A DNA stretch of 64,000 bases from JAHFTW01 sp038046785 (GCA_038046785.1 JBBSVM010000001.1:124001-188000), one strand, 5' to 3'. Counted from the first letter of the stretch, positions 17,417-26,636 are shown. Notes: a model not told the origin generated them from the letters alone. Numbers and translations are program-made.

Positions 17417-17500
17417 CTCGCGGGCGCAAGGCCAGCTCAAACCGGTTCGCTCCGTCCTGCCAGCCTTCGCGGCCGACGCTGCGCGCGGCCTCGCTTCAGT

Positions 17501-17572
17501 GGGGTGGACCGGGATCGAACCGGCGACATCCAGATCTTCAGTCTGGCACTCTCCCAGCTGAGTTACCACCCC
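17501..17572 (-). tRNA. tRNA-Phe (GAA)
   Basis: Complete cloverleaf on the minus strand: acceptor GGGGTGG/CCACCCC, D-arm with AGCTGGGAGAG, anticodon loop CTGAAGA giving GAA, and T-loop GGTTCGATCC. CCA is not encoded. A TATA-like TTTCAAATA lies about 30-35 nt upstream (plus-strand 17602-17612), which suits an archaeal tRNA promoter. Confidence 0.96.
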
Positions 17573-17736
17573 GGGGAGTATTCGCGCGACAGATGGCCTG
17601 TATTTGAAACGCGGGGTTCGCAAAACCCTACTCGTTGCCCTCGGACGGGCTGTAGCCGTACCCCACCGCCCGGGGCCTGCGGCCCCAGGCGTCACCCTCG
17701 CGCGCCATCGCGCTGCTGCGCGACGGCGCAGCCGAA
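17573..17736. other. Hairpin-rich spacer upstream of tRNA-Phe
   Basis: Contains the tRNA-Phe promoter box and several palindromes, for example GGGGCC/GGCCCC and a GCGC-rich stem around 17700. No ORF is convincing. Confidence 0.5.
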
Positions 17737-19527
17737 CTACTCCGTACCAGCATCGGGCGAGTAGTAGTATTCCCCCGCCTGCCGCTGTTCGCGGTCGAGG
17801 CGCGAGCCTTCCTTGTTGATGCGGGGGCGGCGCGTCTCCGGGTCGCGGCGGAACGTCACGCCGACATCCTTGAGGAAGCGGTTCATGCCGTCGCGCAGGG
17901 TGTGCGGGCCGGTCGCGGTTCCGGAGACGGCCGGGGTGCCACCGAACACCATCATCGAGTCGGAGACGAGGTCGAGGAAGTAGACGTCGTGGTCCACGAT
18001 GAGGGCGGACTTCGCCTTCTTCTCCATGACGCGCCGAATGGTCTTGGCGGCGTTGATGCGCTGGTTGACGTCGAGGTAAGCGGACGGCTCGTCGAGGAGG
18101 TAAATGTCGGCGTCGCGGTGGAGCGCCAGCGACACCGCCACGCGCTGCAGTTCGCCACCGGAGAGGGCGCTGACCTGCTTCTCAAAGAGCGCCTTGAGTG
18201 TCATGGGACGGGCGACTTCCGACTGGTAGAACCCCGGCTGCAGCAGTTCGGGCGCCTGCGCGGCGAGCAGCTCTTTGACGGTGCCGTCGAACTGTCCGGC
18301 GGTGACGTACTGCGGTTTGTAGCTCACCTTGATGTCGCCGAGCTTCACCTCGCCGTCGGGCGGGATGACCTTGGCGAGCATCTTGACGAAGGTGGTCTTG
18401 CCGGTGCCGTTGGGGCCGACGACGCCGACCACTTCGCCGTGGTGGATGGTCCCGGGCTCGGTCTTGAGCTTGAAGTTGCCGAGGTCCTTGCTGAGGCCAG
18501 GGAAGTCGAGAAGTTGAATGAGGTCAGCCTGAGCGCGCGGCGGCCGGGCCTCGAACCGGATGGCCTCTTCGCGCACGCGGATGTTCTCCTCATGCAGGAA
18601 ACCGCCGAGGTAGGTGTTGATGCCGTGCCGCACCGTGCGGGGCGCCGTCATGACACCGTAGCTTCCTTCCTCGCCGTAGACGAGGTGGACCTGCTCGGTG
18701 AGGAAGTCGAGGACGGCGAGGTCGTGCTCAATGACGAGGACCCTCTTCTTCTGCGCGAGGTCCTGGATAACTTGCGCCACGCGAAGGCGCTCATGGATGT
18801 CGAGGTAGCTGGAGGGTTCGTCGAAGAAGTAGACGTCGGCGTCCTTGAGCAACGTCGCGGCGATGGCGGTGCGCTGCAGTTCGCCACCCGAGACCTGGTC
18901 CATGTCGCGGTCCAGGATGTGATCGATGTTGAGGCGCGGCACGACGAGGTCCCAGCGACCGTCGGTGTCGGTCTTGCGCAGCAGTTCGCGGACCTTTCCC
19001 TTGAACGCCTTGGGGAGCTGGTCCACGTACTGCGGCTTGCGCGCCGTGCGCACACCCTTGTCCACCACCTGCTTGAGGTAGTCCCCCATCTCGGTGCCCT
19101 TGTACTTGGCGAGAATGGGCTCCCAGGTCGGCGTACCCTCCCAGTCGCCCATGTTGGGAATCTCTTCGCCGGCGAGAATCTTGATGGCAGTGGTCTTGCC
19201 CATGCCGTTGGGGCCAAGGATGCCGGTGGCGGCGCCCAGGCGGGGGACGGGGAGTTTGAAGAGACGGAAACCGTTCTTGCCGTACTGGTGGACGAGGTCC
19301 GCCTCCAACTCCTGCGGCAAGCCGATGATGCGGATGGCGTCGAAGGGGCACTTGTTGACGCAGATGCCGCAGCCGATGCAGAGCTCCTCCGAGATGATGG
19401 GCTTGCGGTCCGGTCCCTCTTTGATGGTGTCGATGACGCCGCTGCGCACCGGCGGGCAGAACTTGATGCATTCATGCTGGCATTTCTTCGGTTGACACCG
19501 GTCGGCCAGCAGGACAGCAATACGCAT
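17737..19527 (-). CDS. ABCE1/Rli1 ribosome-recycling ATPase
   Basis: 596 residues; splits post-termination ribosomes with Pelota or aRF1. The N-terminal Fe-S domain has CQPKKCQHECIKFCPP and CIGCGICVNKCPF. Two ATPase domains follow, with Walker A GPNGMGKT and GPNGTGKT, signatures VSGGELQR and LSGGELQR, and Walker B YFFDEP and YLLDEP. The hinge region is present between and after them. ATG 19527 (MRIAVLL) is chosen over upstream in-frame codons because it matches the family N-terminus. The partner genes Pelota and NEMF lie at 32-35 kb. Confidence 0.97.
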   Translation of the reverse strand: MRIAVLLADRCQPKKCQHECIKFCPPVRSGVIDTIKEGPDRKPIISEELCIGCGICVNKCPFDAIRIIGLPQELEADLVHQYGKNGFRLFKLPVPRLGAATGILGPNGMGKTTAIKILAGEEIPNMGDWEGTPTWEPILAKYKGTEMGDYLKQVVDKGVRTARKPQYVDQLPKAFKGKVRELLRKTDTDGRWDLVVPRLNIDHILDRDMDQVSGGELQRTAIAATLLKDADVYFFDEPSSYLDIHERLRVAQVIQDLAQKKRVLVIEHDLAVLDFLTEQVHLVYGEEGSYGVMTAPRTVRHGINTYLGGFLHEENIRVREEAIRFEARPPRAQADLIQLLDFPGLSKDLGNFKLKTEPGTIHHGEVVGVVGPNGTGKTTFVKMLAKVIPPDGEVKLGDIKVSYKPQYVTAGQFDGTVKELLAAQAPELLQPGFYQSEVARPMTLKALFEKQVSALSGGELQRVAVSLALHRDADIYLLDEPSAYLDVNQRINAAKTIRRVMEKKAKSALIVDHDVYFLDLVSDSMMVFGGTPAVSGTATGPHTLRDGMNRFLKDVGVTFRRDPETRRPRINKEGSRLDREQRQAGEYYYSPDAGTE

Positions 19528-19592
19528 GGAGCACATTCTCCACGGCTGCCCGGTTTTGAAGGGTTCGCACCGCGAAGGGGTTGTCCGGTCCG

Positions 19593-20531
19593 CTATCCTG
19601 CCGGTTCGGCAGCCGCCACCGCGGCGGTTCGGCGGGGAATCGTCAGGAAAGCGCCCAGAAGGACGACCGCCCCGCCGGCCAGGACGGCGCCGGGGGGAAT
19701 TTCGCCCACAAGCGGCCAAGCGAGCAGAGCGGCGCCTACCGGTTCGAGGAGAATCCAGGTCGCAATCGTGTGGGCGGGAAGATGCTTGAGGACCCAGTTC
19801 GAGACTGTGTGGCCGCCAATCATTGGCACCGCGGCGAGAAGAACGAAAAAGAGGAAGTTGGCCGACCCCAAATTGGCGGTGAGCGGCTGTCCAACGAAGG
19901 GCAAGGCGACAAGGAGGGCGAGCGCCGCGATGGCGTAGACGGGAACGGCGTACTCGAGCAGAGCGCGCTCCTGCCGAAGTCGGCGGCCAATCAGCATGTA
20001 AACGGTGGAGCCGAGGCCAGCGACAAGCGCCAGGGCGTCGCCGAGAAGCGCCTTGCCGGAATCGGGGGCGAGCGAGCCGTCAGCGAGGGCGATGACCACG
20101 CCGCCCGCCAGGGCGACGGTGACGCCCACCCAACCGGAGCGCGTCAAGCGGTCGCCGAGGAGGAAGTGGCCGCCAAGCGCCACGAAGACGCACTGCAGCG
20201 TCACCAGACAGGTGGCGGCCGCGACGCTGGTGAGAAACAGGCTGGTCACCCAGAGCGCGAAATGGAATGCGAGCGCCACGCCCGACGCGGCGGTGATGGC
20301 CCAGTCGCGGCGCGAATACTGCACCCACGCCACCGTCGCGTTGCCGCAGAACGGGAGAAGGATGAGGACGGCGAAGGCGAGGCGCCAGAACGATGCCGTG
20401 AGCGCGGGAGCGTCAGCGAGTCGGAAAAGTGGCGCCGCGAAGGAGACCGACGCCACCGCGACCGCCACGCCGAGGGCGGGGGGGAACGCGGGTTTAGCGG
20501 GGGCCACGCGATGCGCAGAGAGACCCGCCAT
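19593..20531 (-). CDS. EamA/DMT-family transporter
   Basis: 312 residues from ATG 20531, with about ten transmembrane helices in two EamA repeats. Characteristic phrases are APLFRLADAPALTASFWRLAFAVL in the first repeat and LLEPVGAALLAWPLVGE in the second. These are drug/metabolite exporters or permeases; substrate is unknown. The in-frame extension upstream enters an inverted-repeat element and is not used. Confidence 0.88.
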   Translation of the reverse strand: MAGLSAHRVAPAKPAFPPALGVAVAVASVSFAAPLFRLADAPALTASFWRLAFAVLILLPFCGNATVAWVQYSRRDWAITAASGVALAFHFALWVTSLFLTSVAAATCLVTLQCVFVALGGHFLLGDRLTRSGWVGVTVALAGGVVIALADGSLAPDSGKALLGDALALVAGLGSTVYMLIGRRLRQERALLEYAVPVYAIAALALLVALPFVGQPLTANLGSANFLFFVLLAAVPMIGGHTVSNWVLKHLPAHTIATWILLEPVGAALLAWPLVGEIPPGAVLAGGAVVLLGAFLTIPRRTAAVAAAEPAG

Positions 20532-20548
20532 TTGAGGCCGCCCCGATT

Positions 20549-20651
20549 GGAAATCCTGGGATTTCAGGGATTTTGGGATGCCAGGATTGCTTGGCCCATT
20601 GGCAAGAGACAACTCCCGAAATCCAAGAATCCCGAAAATCCAAGGATTTCC
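20549..20651. repeat. Inverted-repeat element R7 (divergent GGGATT variant)
   Basis: The left arm from 20549 (GGAAATCCTGGGATTTCAGG) is nearly the reverse complement of the right arm ending at 20651. Within each arm GATT recurs every 9 nt. It sits between the divergent transporter and thiolase genes and resembles the CAGATT elements found elsewhere in the window. Confidence 0.65.
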
Positions 20652-20686
20652 TGAAACTGGTGGCGATACAGCCTCAGGCGGGAGCC

Positions 20687-20691
20687 TTTAA
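20687..20691 (+). promoter_or_regulatory. TATA-like box for the thiolase gene
   Basis: TTTAA is centred 26 nt before ATG 20715, consistent with leaderless transcription. Confidence 0.55.
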
Positions 20692-20714
20692 CGGCAGAAA
20701 GGGTCCAGCACGCG

Positions 20715-21875
20715 ATGAAGCCCGAAGCGGTCCTGATTGACGCCTGCCGCACCCCGATTGGCCGCGCATTCAAGGGCGCCTTCGCCAAGACCCGCAGCGA
20801 CGACCTCGGCGCCTGGTGCGTGGAGGGCTTGCTCAAGCGCACCAACCTCGACGCCAAACTCGTCGAGGACCTCCTTGTCGGATGCGCCATGACGGAGGGG
20901 CCGCAAGGCTACAACGTCGCGCGCCAGATTGGCCTCCTCGCTGGATTGCCCGACAGTTCGGGCGCCGCGACCATCAACCGCTTCTGTTCCTCGTCGCTCT
21001 ACGCCATGGCGACCGCGCACAGCGCCATCGAGTCGGGCTGGAACGACTGCATCGTCGCCGGCGGCGCGGAAACCATGAGCATGATTCCCATGGTCGGCAT
21101 GACGCCCGAACTCTACATCAACCCGCGAATGTGGCAGGCGCGCAAGAGCTACTACAACGCGATGGGCATCACCGCCGAAGAGGTCGCGGCGCGCTACAAG
21201 ATCAACCGCGAAGAGATGGACCGCTGGGGCGTCCGCTCGCACACCAAAGCAGAGGCTGCACAGAAGGCGGGCCTCTTCGACGCCGAAATCGTCCCCATCA
21301 CCGTGCCGGGCGCCGATGGAAAGCCCATCACGGTGTCGCGCGACGAGGGCATCCGCGCCGGCTCCACCTACGAAGCGACCGCGAGCCTGAAGCCGGTGTT
21401 TAAGCCGGACGGCGTCGTCACGGCCGGCAACGCCTCGCAGATGTCGGACGGCGCCGCGATGAGCCTCCTCACCAGCGCTAAATTCGCCGAGCAGCACGGC
21501 CTCAAACCCAAGGCGCGCATCCTCGGCGCCGCTGTTGCTGGCGTCGAGGCGGAGGTGATGGGCATCGGTCCCATTCCCGCCGTCACGAAACTGCTCAAGC
21601 AGACCAACACGAAGGTCTCCGACCTCGACCACTTCGAGATCAATGAGGCGTTCGGCTCGCAGGTGCTTGCCAGCATCCGCGCGCTTGGCGTTCCCGAGGA
21701 AATCGTGAACCCCAACGGCGGCGCCATCGCTCTCGGCCACCCCCTTGGCGCGACGGGGACCCGCATCGCCTCCCACATCCTCAACTCGCTTGGCGCCAAA
21801 GGTGGCGGGCTCGCCGTCGAAACGATGTGCGTCGGCGGGGGACAGGGCTACGCGGTTCTCTTCGAAGTGTACTGA
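20715..21875 (+). CDS. Acetyl-CoA acyltransferase (thiolase)
   Basis: 386 residues with all thiolase catalytic marks: the acylated cysteine in NRFCSSSLYA (about residue 92), His in GGAIALGHPLGATGTR and the second cysteine in ETMCVGGGQG. Being complete with both cysteines, it is a degradative/biosynthetic thiolase, not the SCP2-thiolase relative common in archaea that lacks one of them. It probably acts in fatty or amino-acid acyl-CoA breakdown. It stands alone with its own promoter. Confidence 0.95.
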   Translation: MKPEAVLIDACRTPIGRAFKGAFAKTRSDDLGAWCVEGLLKRTNLDAKLVEDLLVGCAMTEGPQGYNVARQIGLLAGLPDSSGAATINRFCSSSLYAMATAHSAIESGWNDCIVAGGAETMSMIPMVGMTPELYINPRMWQARKSYYNAMGITAEEVAARYKINREEMDRWGVRSHTKAEAAQKAGLFDAEIVPITVPGADGKPITVSRDEGIRAGSTYEATASLKPVFKPDGVVTAGNASQMSDGAAMSLLTSAKFAEQHGLKPKARILGAAVAGVEAEVMGIGPIPAVTKLLKQTNTKVSDLDHFEINEAFGSQVLASIRALGVPEEIVNPNGGAIALGHPLGATGTRIASHILNSLGAKGGGLAVETMCVGGGQGYAVLFEVY

Positions 21876-21980
21876 AACGCGCAACTCGGCTGCATTTCCG
21901 CTTCAGCCCTTGCAGTTGGATGCGCCGAGGCCGCAGAGGTCCGCCACAACGCCTAAGCGGCACTCTCCGTGTGCCGCACT

Positions 21981-23867
21981 ATGCAGCGCCCCCTCTGGTT
22001 GGCTGTTCTTCTCGTCGCGACCGTCCTTTCCGGATGCGCCTCCGTTGCCCCGGACGCGGCTCCCGCCGATGCCGCCCCCGCAGGGCTCACCAACGTCGGT
22101 GGCGCCCTCGGCAAGTCCGTGGTCTCCGTCCCGCCGGGCACCTACGACCTCACAGGCCCCTACAGTCGCGTCCTGGTGGACGGCCCGTTGGCCATCCTAC
22201 CGCCCGAGCGCGTCACCATCCCCTCGCCCATCGACGGCGCCGCCATCGAGATGGGCATCAACCGCCCCGAAACCGCAGGACGCGTGCCCATCCTGGTCTT
22301 CGCCAGCCCCTACTTCGATGCCGAAGGCTCCATTTCTGGGACGCTCTATGATGCCGCCCCCGACGTCGCGGGAGCCTACTACGGCCCCGAGCGCCCGGTC
22401 ACCTCCACCCTCGGCTCGTATGGCACGCTCATCAGCAACTTCGTCCCGCACGGCTACGCCGTCGTCGCCCTCGCGGTGCGCGGAACGGCGGGCTCGGATG
22501 GCTGCAATGACCTGATGGGCCCCGATGAGATCACCGACCTCGACGCCGCCATCACCTGGCTCGGCGAGCAGGAGTGGTCCACCGGCGCCATCGCCATGAC
22601 GGGCGTCTCCTACGACGGCTCGACGCCCTGGTCGGTCGCGAGCACCGGCAACCCCTACCTCAAGACCATCATCCCGATTTCCGGCGTGCCAGACATCTAC
22701 GGCCTGATGTACCGCAACGGCTCCAGCGAGTCGCGCGGACCGGCCCTGCTCAACGCCCTCTACATCGAGGGCTCCTATTCCTCGGGTGAGCCGGCGTCCG
22801 CCCCCGGCCGCCTCTGCCCCGAAGCGTACGAAGGGCTGGCGCTCTCCGTCGTCGCAGGACTCGCCGGCTCCGACCCGACCGGCTACTGGGCGATTCGCAA
22901 CCGCAAACCTGGCGTGGAGGCGAACTACCAAGGCTCCGTCTTCAGCATCCAGGGACTGCAGGATTGGAACGTCGACCCGAGCCAGGTCATTCCGTGGGTG
23001 GACGAATTGGAGGCGCGCGGCCTCAAGACGAAGCAGCTGCTTGGCCAATGGGGCCACGCCTGGCCGGACGGCATCGGTGAAAAGGGCGTCAACATTGACT
23101 GCTCCGACACCGGTGGCCTCCCCGGCGCCTGCGCCCGCGCCGACTGGAAGGAGTCGCTCCTGCGCTGGCTCGACTCCGAACTCAAGGGACTCGACGTGGA
23201 CACCGGCGCCGCCGTCCAGGTGCGCGACTCGATGGGCCGCTGGCGCAACGAGGAGCACTTCCCGCCCCACGACGCGACGCAGCAGGCGTACCACCTCGAC
23301 ACCGGGTTCCTCGCGCCGAGCCCCGGTGACCGCCACACCATCATCCTGGTCCCTACGGTGGACGAAGGCATCCCGCCGCAGCAACCTCCCGCGGTCGCCA
23401 CCGACATCAAGTCGCTCGCCGACTTCGAGCTCGGCCCGGTTGAGCGCGACCTGCTCATCAGCGGCCTTCCCAAACTGCACCTCTCGCTCACCCCGCAGGG
23501 ACCGGGCGGCTACATCGGCTCCTACCTCTACAGCAAGTCGCCCGACGGCGAGTTGACGCGGCTCGGCTGGACCACGATGAACCTCGCCTACGCTGACGGC
23601 ACGACCACCCGCACCGAAGTCATCCCGGGGCAGACCATCCGCGCGAAGATGGAGATTCAGCCGATGGACGGCGTCGTCCCGGCCGGCCACAGTTTGGTCC
23701 TTCGCGTCTGGGTCTTCACCGACGGCGACCGCCTGCCGACCCTGCCGCCCGCCCCTGTCAGCCTCGAAATCGGCGGCGAGATGGAGTCGGTGCTGGTCAT
23801 CCCCACCATCGAGCGCGATGCGAGCGTCTACTTCGTCCCGCCCACCGTTGAAGCGCCCTCGGCCTGA
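21981..23867 (+). CDS. Exported CocE/X-Pro dipeptidyl-peptidase-type hydrolase (S15)
   Basis: 628 residues from ATG 21981, with lipobox VLSGC, so a surface lipoprotein. An alpha/beta-hydrolase domain includes the nucleophile in TGVSYDGST, the acid in GLQDWNVDPSQ and the His in GQWGHAWPDG; a C-terminal beta-sandwich of the X-Pro peptidase type follows (from about residue 480). Probable role: extracellular peptide or ester hydrolysis. An upstream GTG (21969) is possible, but CCTAAGC about 27 nt before 21981 favours the ATG. Confidence 0.88.
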   Translation: MQRPLWLAVLLVATVLSGCASVAPDAAPADAAPAGLTNVGGALGKSVVSVPPGTYDLTGPYSRVLVDGPLAILPPERVTIPSPIDGAAIEMGINRPETAGRVPILVFASPYFDAEGSISGTLYDAAPDVAGAYYGPERPVTSTLGSYGTLISNFVPHGYAVVALAVRGTAGSDGCNDLMGPDEITDLDAAITWLGEQEWSTGAIAMTGVSYDGSTPWSVASTGNPYLKTIIPISGVPDIYGLMYRNGSSESRGPALLNALYIEGSYSSGEPASAPGRLCPEAYEGLALSVVAGLAGSDPTGYWAIRNRKPGVEANYQGSVFSIQGLQDWNVDPSQVIPWVDELEARGLKTKQLLGQWGHAWPDGIGEKGVNIDCSDTGGLPGACARADWKESLLRWLDSELKGLDVDTGAAVQVRDSMGRWRNEEHFPPHDATQQAYHLDTGFLAPSPGDRHTIILVPTVDEGIPPQQPPAVATDIKSLADFELGPVERDLLISGLPKLHLSLTPQGPGGYIGSYLYSKSPDGELTRLGWTTMNLAYADGTTTRTEVIPGQTIRAKMEIQPMDGVVPAGHSLVLRVWVFTDGDRLPTLPPAPVSLEIGGEMESVLVIPTIERDASVYFVPPTVEAPSA

Positions 23868-23882
23868 GACCGAACGGCCACG

Positions 23883-24215
23883 TCAGCAGCAGCCAGGTTG
23901 CTCGAAATAGCGCGGCCAGTGCGGCTTGCAGCGCGGATTGAACTCCGCCTGGCACGCCGGGCAGCGCGAGCCGGAGGAAGCGTAGTCGGGCGCCGTCATT
24001 GCGTGGCCGCACGCACCGCACAAGACGGAGGGTTCACCGAACCGGCCCACCGGCCACGGGATGGCGCCGTGGCCCGCTGCTTCTTCATGACAGGCGTGGC
24101 AGGGCCACCAACCGTCGCAGCAGGCGAATTTGAAAGCCACAACGTCCGAGGGCCCTTGCCAGTGGACGCAGCGCGACTGCGCATCGACGGGACGGCCGCG
24201 CAGAGCCACCGTCAT
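23883..24215 (-). CDS. CHY zinc-finger protein
   Basis: 110 residues packed with Cys/His: RCVHWQGP, CCDGWWPCHACHEE, LCGACGH and CPACQAEF. This is the CHY-type finger found in RCHY1 and in Hot13-type proteins, which bind several zinc ions. Its function in archaea is unknown. It starts within the stop of the upstream gene (ATGA). Confidence 0.88.
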   Translation of the reverse strand: MTVALRGRPVDAQSRCVHWQGPSDVVAFKFACCDGWWPCHACHEEAAGHGAIPWPVGRFGEPSVLCGACGHAMTAPDYASSGSRCPACQAEFNPRCKPHWPRYFEQPGCC

Positions 24216-24811
24216 GGACGGTCGGCAATGGGGAGGACGAACTTGAGCGCGGTGTGGGTGTCGTCGAAGCGCACCATCTTGATGTCCTTGAGGCCCGCCT
24301 CGCGGCCGGCGGCGATGATGTCCTGGTCGTGGAACCCATGCTGCGCCTTGCGGTAGACGATCCACAGCGCGCCGTCGGGGTCGATGCGGGTGCGCCAATC
24401 TTCGAAGCCGAGCGAGTCGCGGTCCTGCGCCGCGATGATGAGAAGCGGGACCGACCTGGACGGATATCCTTCGGTGAGACCCGCCGCCTCTGCCTGCTTG
24501 GCGAACCACGCCGGGGTGGCGAGGAAGTTGCCGGTGGCGCCCTCCTTGATGCCGAGTTTGTCCAGGAGGGTGGGGGGTTTGCGAATCTTGTTGGCGATGC
24601 GGTCCACTTTGTCGCCGAGGGGGAACTCCATGACGGCGCCATCGACGCGAATCTTGAGTTTGCCCTTGGCGGTGCCAAGCACCTCGATCTTGTGGTACTT
24701 CACTTCGCCGCGCCGTCCGCCGGAGAAGACGACGTGGTCGCTCGCGAAGTCCGCCTCGACGTTGACCTGCTTGCCGCCGACGGTGACCGTGCCGTGGCTG
24801 TTTGTTCCCAT
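24212..24811 (-). CDS. Conserved protein with DUF3052-like C-terminus
   Basis: 199 residues. The C-terminal part, with GALWIVYRKAQHG, then AAGREAGLKDIKMVRFDDTHTALKF, fits the DUF3052 pattern (a W-V-x-x-K strand, then A-x-x-x-GLxDxK and a final D-T-H-T). The N-terminal 65 residues look like a small beta-barrel, with a LLDKLGIKEG turn between the parts. No catalytic role is known. It is coupled to the CHY protein by ATGA. Confidence 0.6.
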   Translation of the reverse strand: MGTNSHGTVTVGGKQVNVEADFASDHVVFSGGRRGEVKYHKIEVLGTAKGKLKIRVDGAVMEFPLGDKVDRIANKIRKPPTLLDKLGIKEGATGNFLATPAWFAKQAEAAGLTEGYPSRSVPLLIIAAQDRDSLGFEDWRTRIDPDGALWIVYRKAQHGFHDQDIIAAGREAGLKDIKMVRFDDTHTALKFVLPIADRP

Positions 24812-24860
24812 GAAGTTCCCGACCCGGTTCTGCTTGATGGCGGTTCCGGCCGCCGGGGGC

Positions 24861-25063
24861 CGCAGATTTCACAGATTCCACGGAAAGTATTGGGGCTGCC
24901 AGTCGTTAGTGGACGCTCACATCCCGCCAAAATGGCACAGATTGTGACGCAGTTGAACCGCAGGCTCATCTGTGACATTTTTACAACCTCGCAGCTAAAA
25001 AATTCCGATGCGCCTTGCCCGCCTGGCGCAAGAAGGAATCTGTGAAATCTGTGTTTTCGGCGT
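24861..25063. repeat. Inverted-repeat element R1 (long form)
   Basis: The left end CGCAGATTTCACAGATTCC (24861-24879) and right end 25035-25053 are reverse complements at 18 of 19 positions. A second inverted pair lies inside (AAAATGGCACAGAT at 24929-24942 with ATCTGTGACATTTT at 24968-24981), enclosing a GCAGTTGAACCGC stem. The interior segment GTGGACGCTCACATCCCGC recurs in element R2 on the other strand. It contains no ORF. Confidence 0.8.
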
Positions 25064-25064
25064 G

Positions 25065-25610
25065 TCAGCGGCGCATCAGACGGTGCTTGAGCCAGTCCGA
25101 GGTGGTCTCCGGCTGCCAGTCGCGGAAGGTCTCGTAGGCGCCCTTCTCGCGGCGCGGGTTGGTGGCGAGGTGCTCGAACATCCACTGGTACCATTCGCCC
25201 CAGCGCACCGACTGCACCTCGCCGCGCTTCCACGCTACGTACTTCTCCAGGCGGCGCCACGACTCGCGCAGGAAGCCGCCGATGGCCTGGTCCACGGTCT
25301 CCATGGGCACCATGCGGCTGTGCACGAGGACACCCATCATTTCGAAGGTCATCATGACGGCGGTGGCCGCCTCCTCCATGTCGGTGCCCGCGTTGCGCAC
25401 CTGCTCCGCCGTGGCGCCAACGGGCAAGGAATAAATTTTGGCGAACGCGATGCGGAACTCTTGCGTGTTGAACGCTGTCACAGTCTGCAGGGCGACCTGC
25501 TCGCGCCGGCTGCGCTCCGCCGCGATGATTTGGTAGCCGGCGAACAGCGTGCCGACGACGATGCCAATCTGGGCCGCCAGCTGGAAGTAGGGCAGATAGT
25601 CCGTAATCAT
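25065..25610 (-). CDS. Membrane-anchored DUF4760-like protein
   Basis: 181 residues with one N-terminal helix (about 8-28) and a helical cytosolic domain rich in Arg, Glu and Trp. The pattern recalls DUF4760 proteins (a TM, a long helix carrying SRREQVALQ, then a helical domain). Function unknown. It begins inside the lipA stop (ATGA), so it is co-expressed with lipoyl synthase. Confidence 0.55.
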   Translation of the reverse strand: MITDYLPYFQLAAQIGIVVGTLFAGYQIIAAERSRREQVALQTVTAFNTQEFRIAFAKIYSLPVGATAEQVRNAGTDMEEAATAVMMTFEMMGVLVHSRMVPMETVDQAIGGFLRESWRRLEKYVAWKRGEVQSVRWGEWYQWMFEHLATNPRREKGAYETFRDWQPETTSDWLKHRLMRR

Positions 25611-26572
25611 GGCGTCACCGGATTCGCTCCCCGAATCAATCCCTCCAGGAACAGTTCCCCCGCCTTGTACGACGAGCGTACGAGGGGGCCAGAGGCCACG
25701 TAGAGGAAGCCCATGCTCTCGGCCATCTTCTGGTAAGCCGTGAAGGTGTTGGGGTGGACGAACTCGGTGACCGCGAGGTGGCGCGCTTCCTGTGTCGGCC
25801 GCAGATACTGTCCGAACGTGACAATGTCCACTTCGGCGTCGCGCAGGTCGCGCAAACATTCGGCGACCTCGTCCACCGATTCGCCAAGCCCCAACATGAT
25901 GCTGGTCTTGGTGTGTTTGGCGCCGAGCCGCTTGTAGGCTGCCAGGACACGCAAAGTCTGGTCGTAACCAGCACGCCGGTCGCGCACCCCAGGCGTCAGG
26001 CGGCGCACGGTCTCGATGTTGTGGGCGACGACATCCGGCTTGGCGTCCAGAATGCGGGCGAGCGCCTTCTCGTCGCCTTGAAAATCCGGCGTGAGCACTT
26101 CGACGAGGAGTCCAGGATGGTCCCGCTTGCACCGCTCGATGACCTTGCCAAAATGGTCGGCGCCGCCGTCGGCGAGGTCGTCGCGGTCCACGCTGGTGAT
26201 GACGACGTAGCCGACGCCCATGATGCCGATGGTCTCGCTCGCCTTGCGCGGCTCCTCCGGGTCGAGCGCACCGGGCTTGCCCGTGGGAACGGAGCAGAAG
26301 CGGCAGCCGCGGGTGCAGGTGCCACCCATGACCATCAGCGTCGCGGTGCCCTTGCCGGACTTGCCGCCTGACCAGCACTCGCTCAAGTTGGGGCAGCGCG
26401 CCTCTTCGCAGACGGTGCTGAGGCCGCGCTCGCGCAGCGCCTGCTTGATGGCGCCGTACTGCTCGCCGCTCGGGGGTCGAATCTTGAACCACTCCGGCAG
26501 CCGGGGTCGCCCCGAGCCCGCCATCGGCAGGGACGCAGCACCTGCGATGGGGAGGCCCGGAAGACCCGTCAT
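25607..26572 (-). CDS. lipA: Lipoyl synthase
   Basis: Radical-SAM enzyme inserting two sulfurs into octanoylated carrier proteins; the natural client here is GcvH. 321 residues from ATG 26572. The auxiliary cluster motif CEEARCPNLSEC and the radical-SAM motif CTRGCRFC are both complete, as is the C-terminal GPLVRSSYKAGE with the serine that ligates the auxiliary cluster. No lipoate ligase or octanoyltransferase is present in this window. Confidence 0.97.
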   Translation of the reverse strand: MTGLPGLPIAGAASLPMAGSGRPRLPEWFKIRPPSGEQYGAIKQALRERGLSTVCEEARCPNLSECWSGGKSGKGTATLMVMGGTCTRGCRFCSVPTGKPGALDPEEPRKASETIGIMGVGYVVITSVDRDDLADGGADHFGKVIERCKRDHPGLLVEVLTPDFQGDEKALARILDAKPDVVAHNIETVRRLTPGVRDRRAGYDQTLRVLAAYKRLGAKHTKTSIMLGLGESVDEVAECLRDLRDAEVDIVTFGQYLRPTQEARHLAVTEFVHPNTFTAYQKMAESMGFLYVASGPLVRSSYKAGELFLEGLIRGANPVTP

Positions 26573-26636
26573 GACCTCTTCGACTTCGAAGCGTCGGAAA
26601 AGGGTTGGCTTGCCCAAGACGACTGCACTCGATGCG

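Noticed and set aside
17393..17572. attL/attR pair of an integrated element in tRNA-Phe
   Set aside because: The repeated 24 nt enclose only about 84 nt of hairpin sequence and there is no integrase; at most it is a scar, so no mobile element is annotated.
17902..19938. 678-codon plus-strand frame
   Set aside because: Antisense to ABCE1, whose Fe-S and ATPase motifs are intact on the other strand.
24861..25063. CRISPR array
   Set aside because: The 9-nt periodic arms are contiguous inverted repeats with no regularly spaced unique spacers, and no cas genes are in the window.
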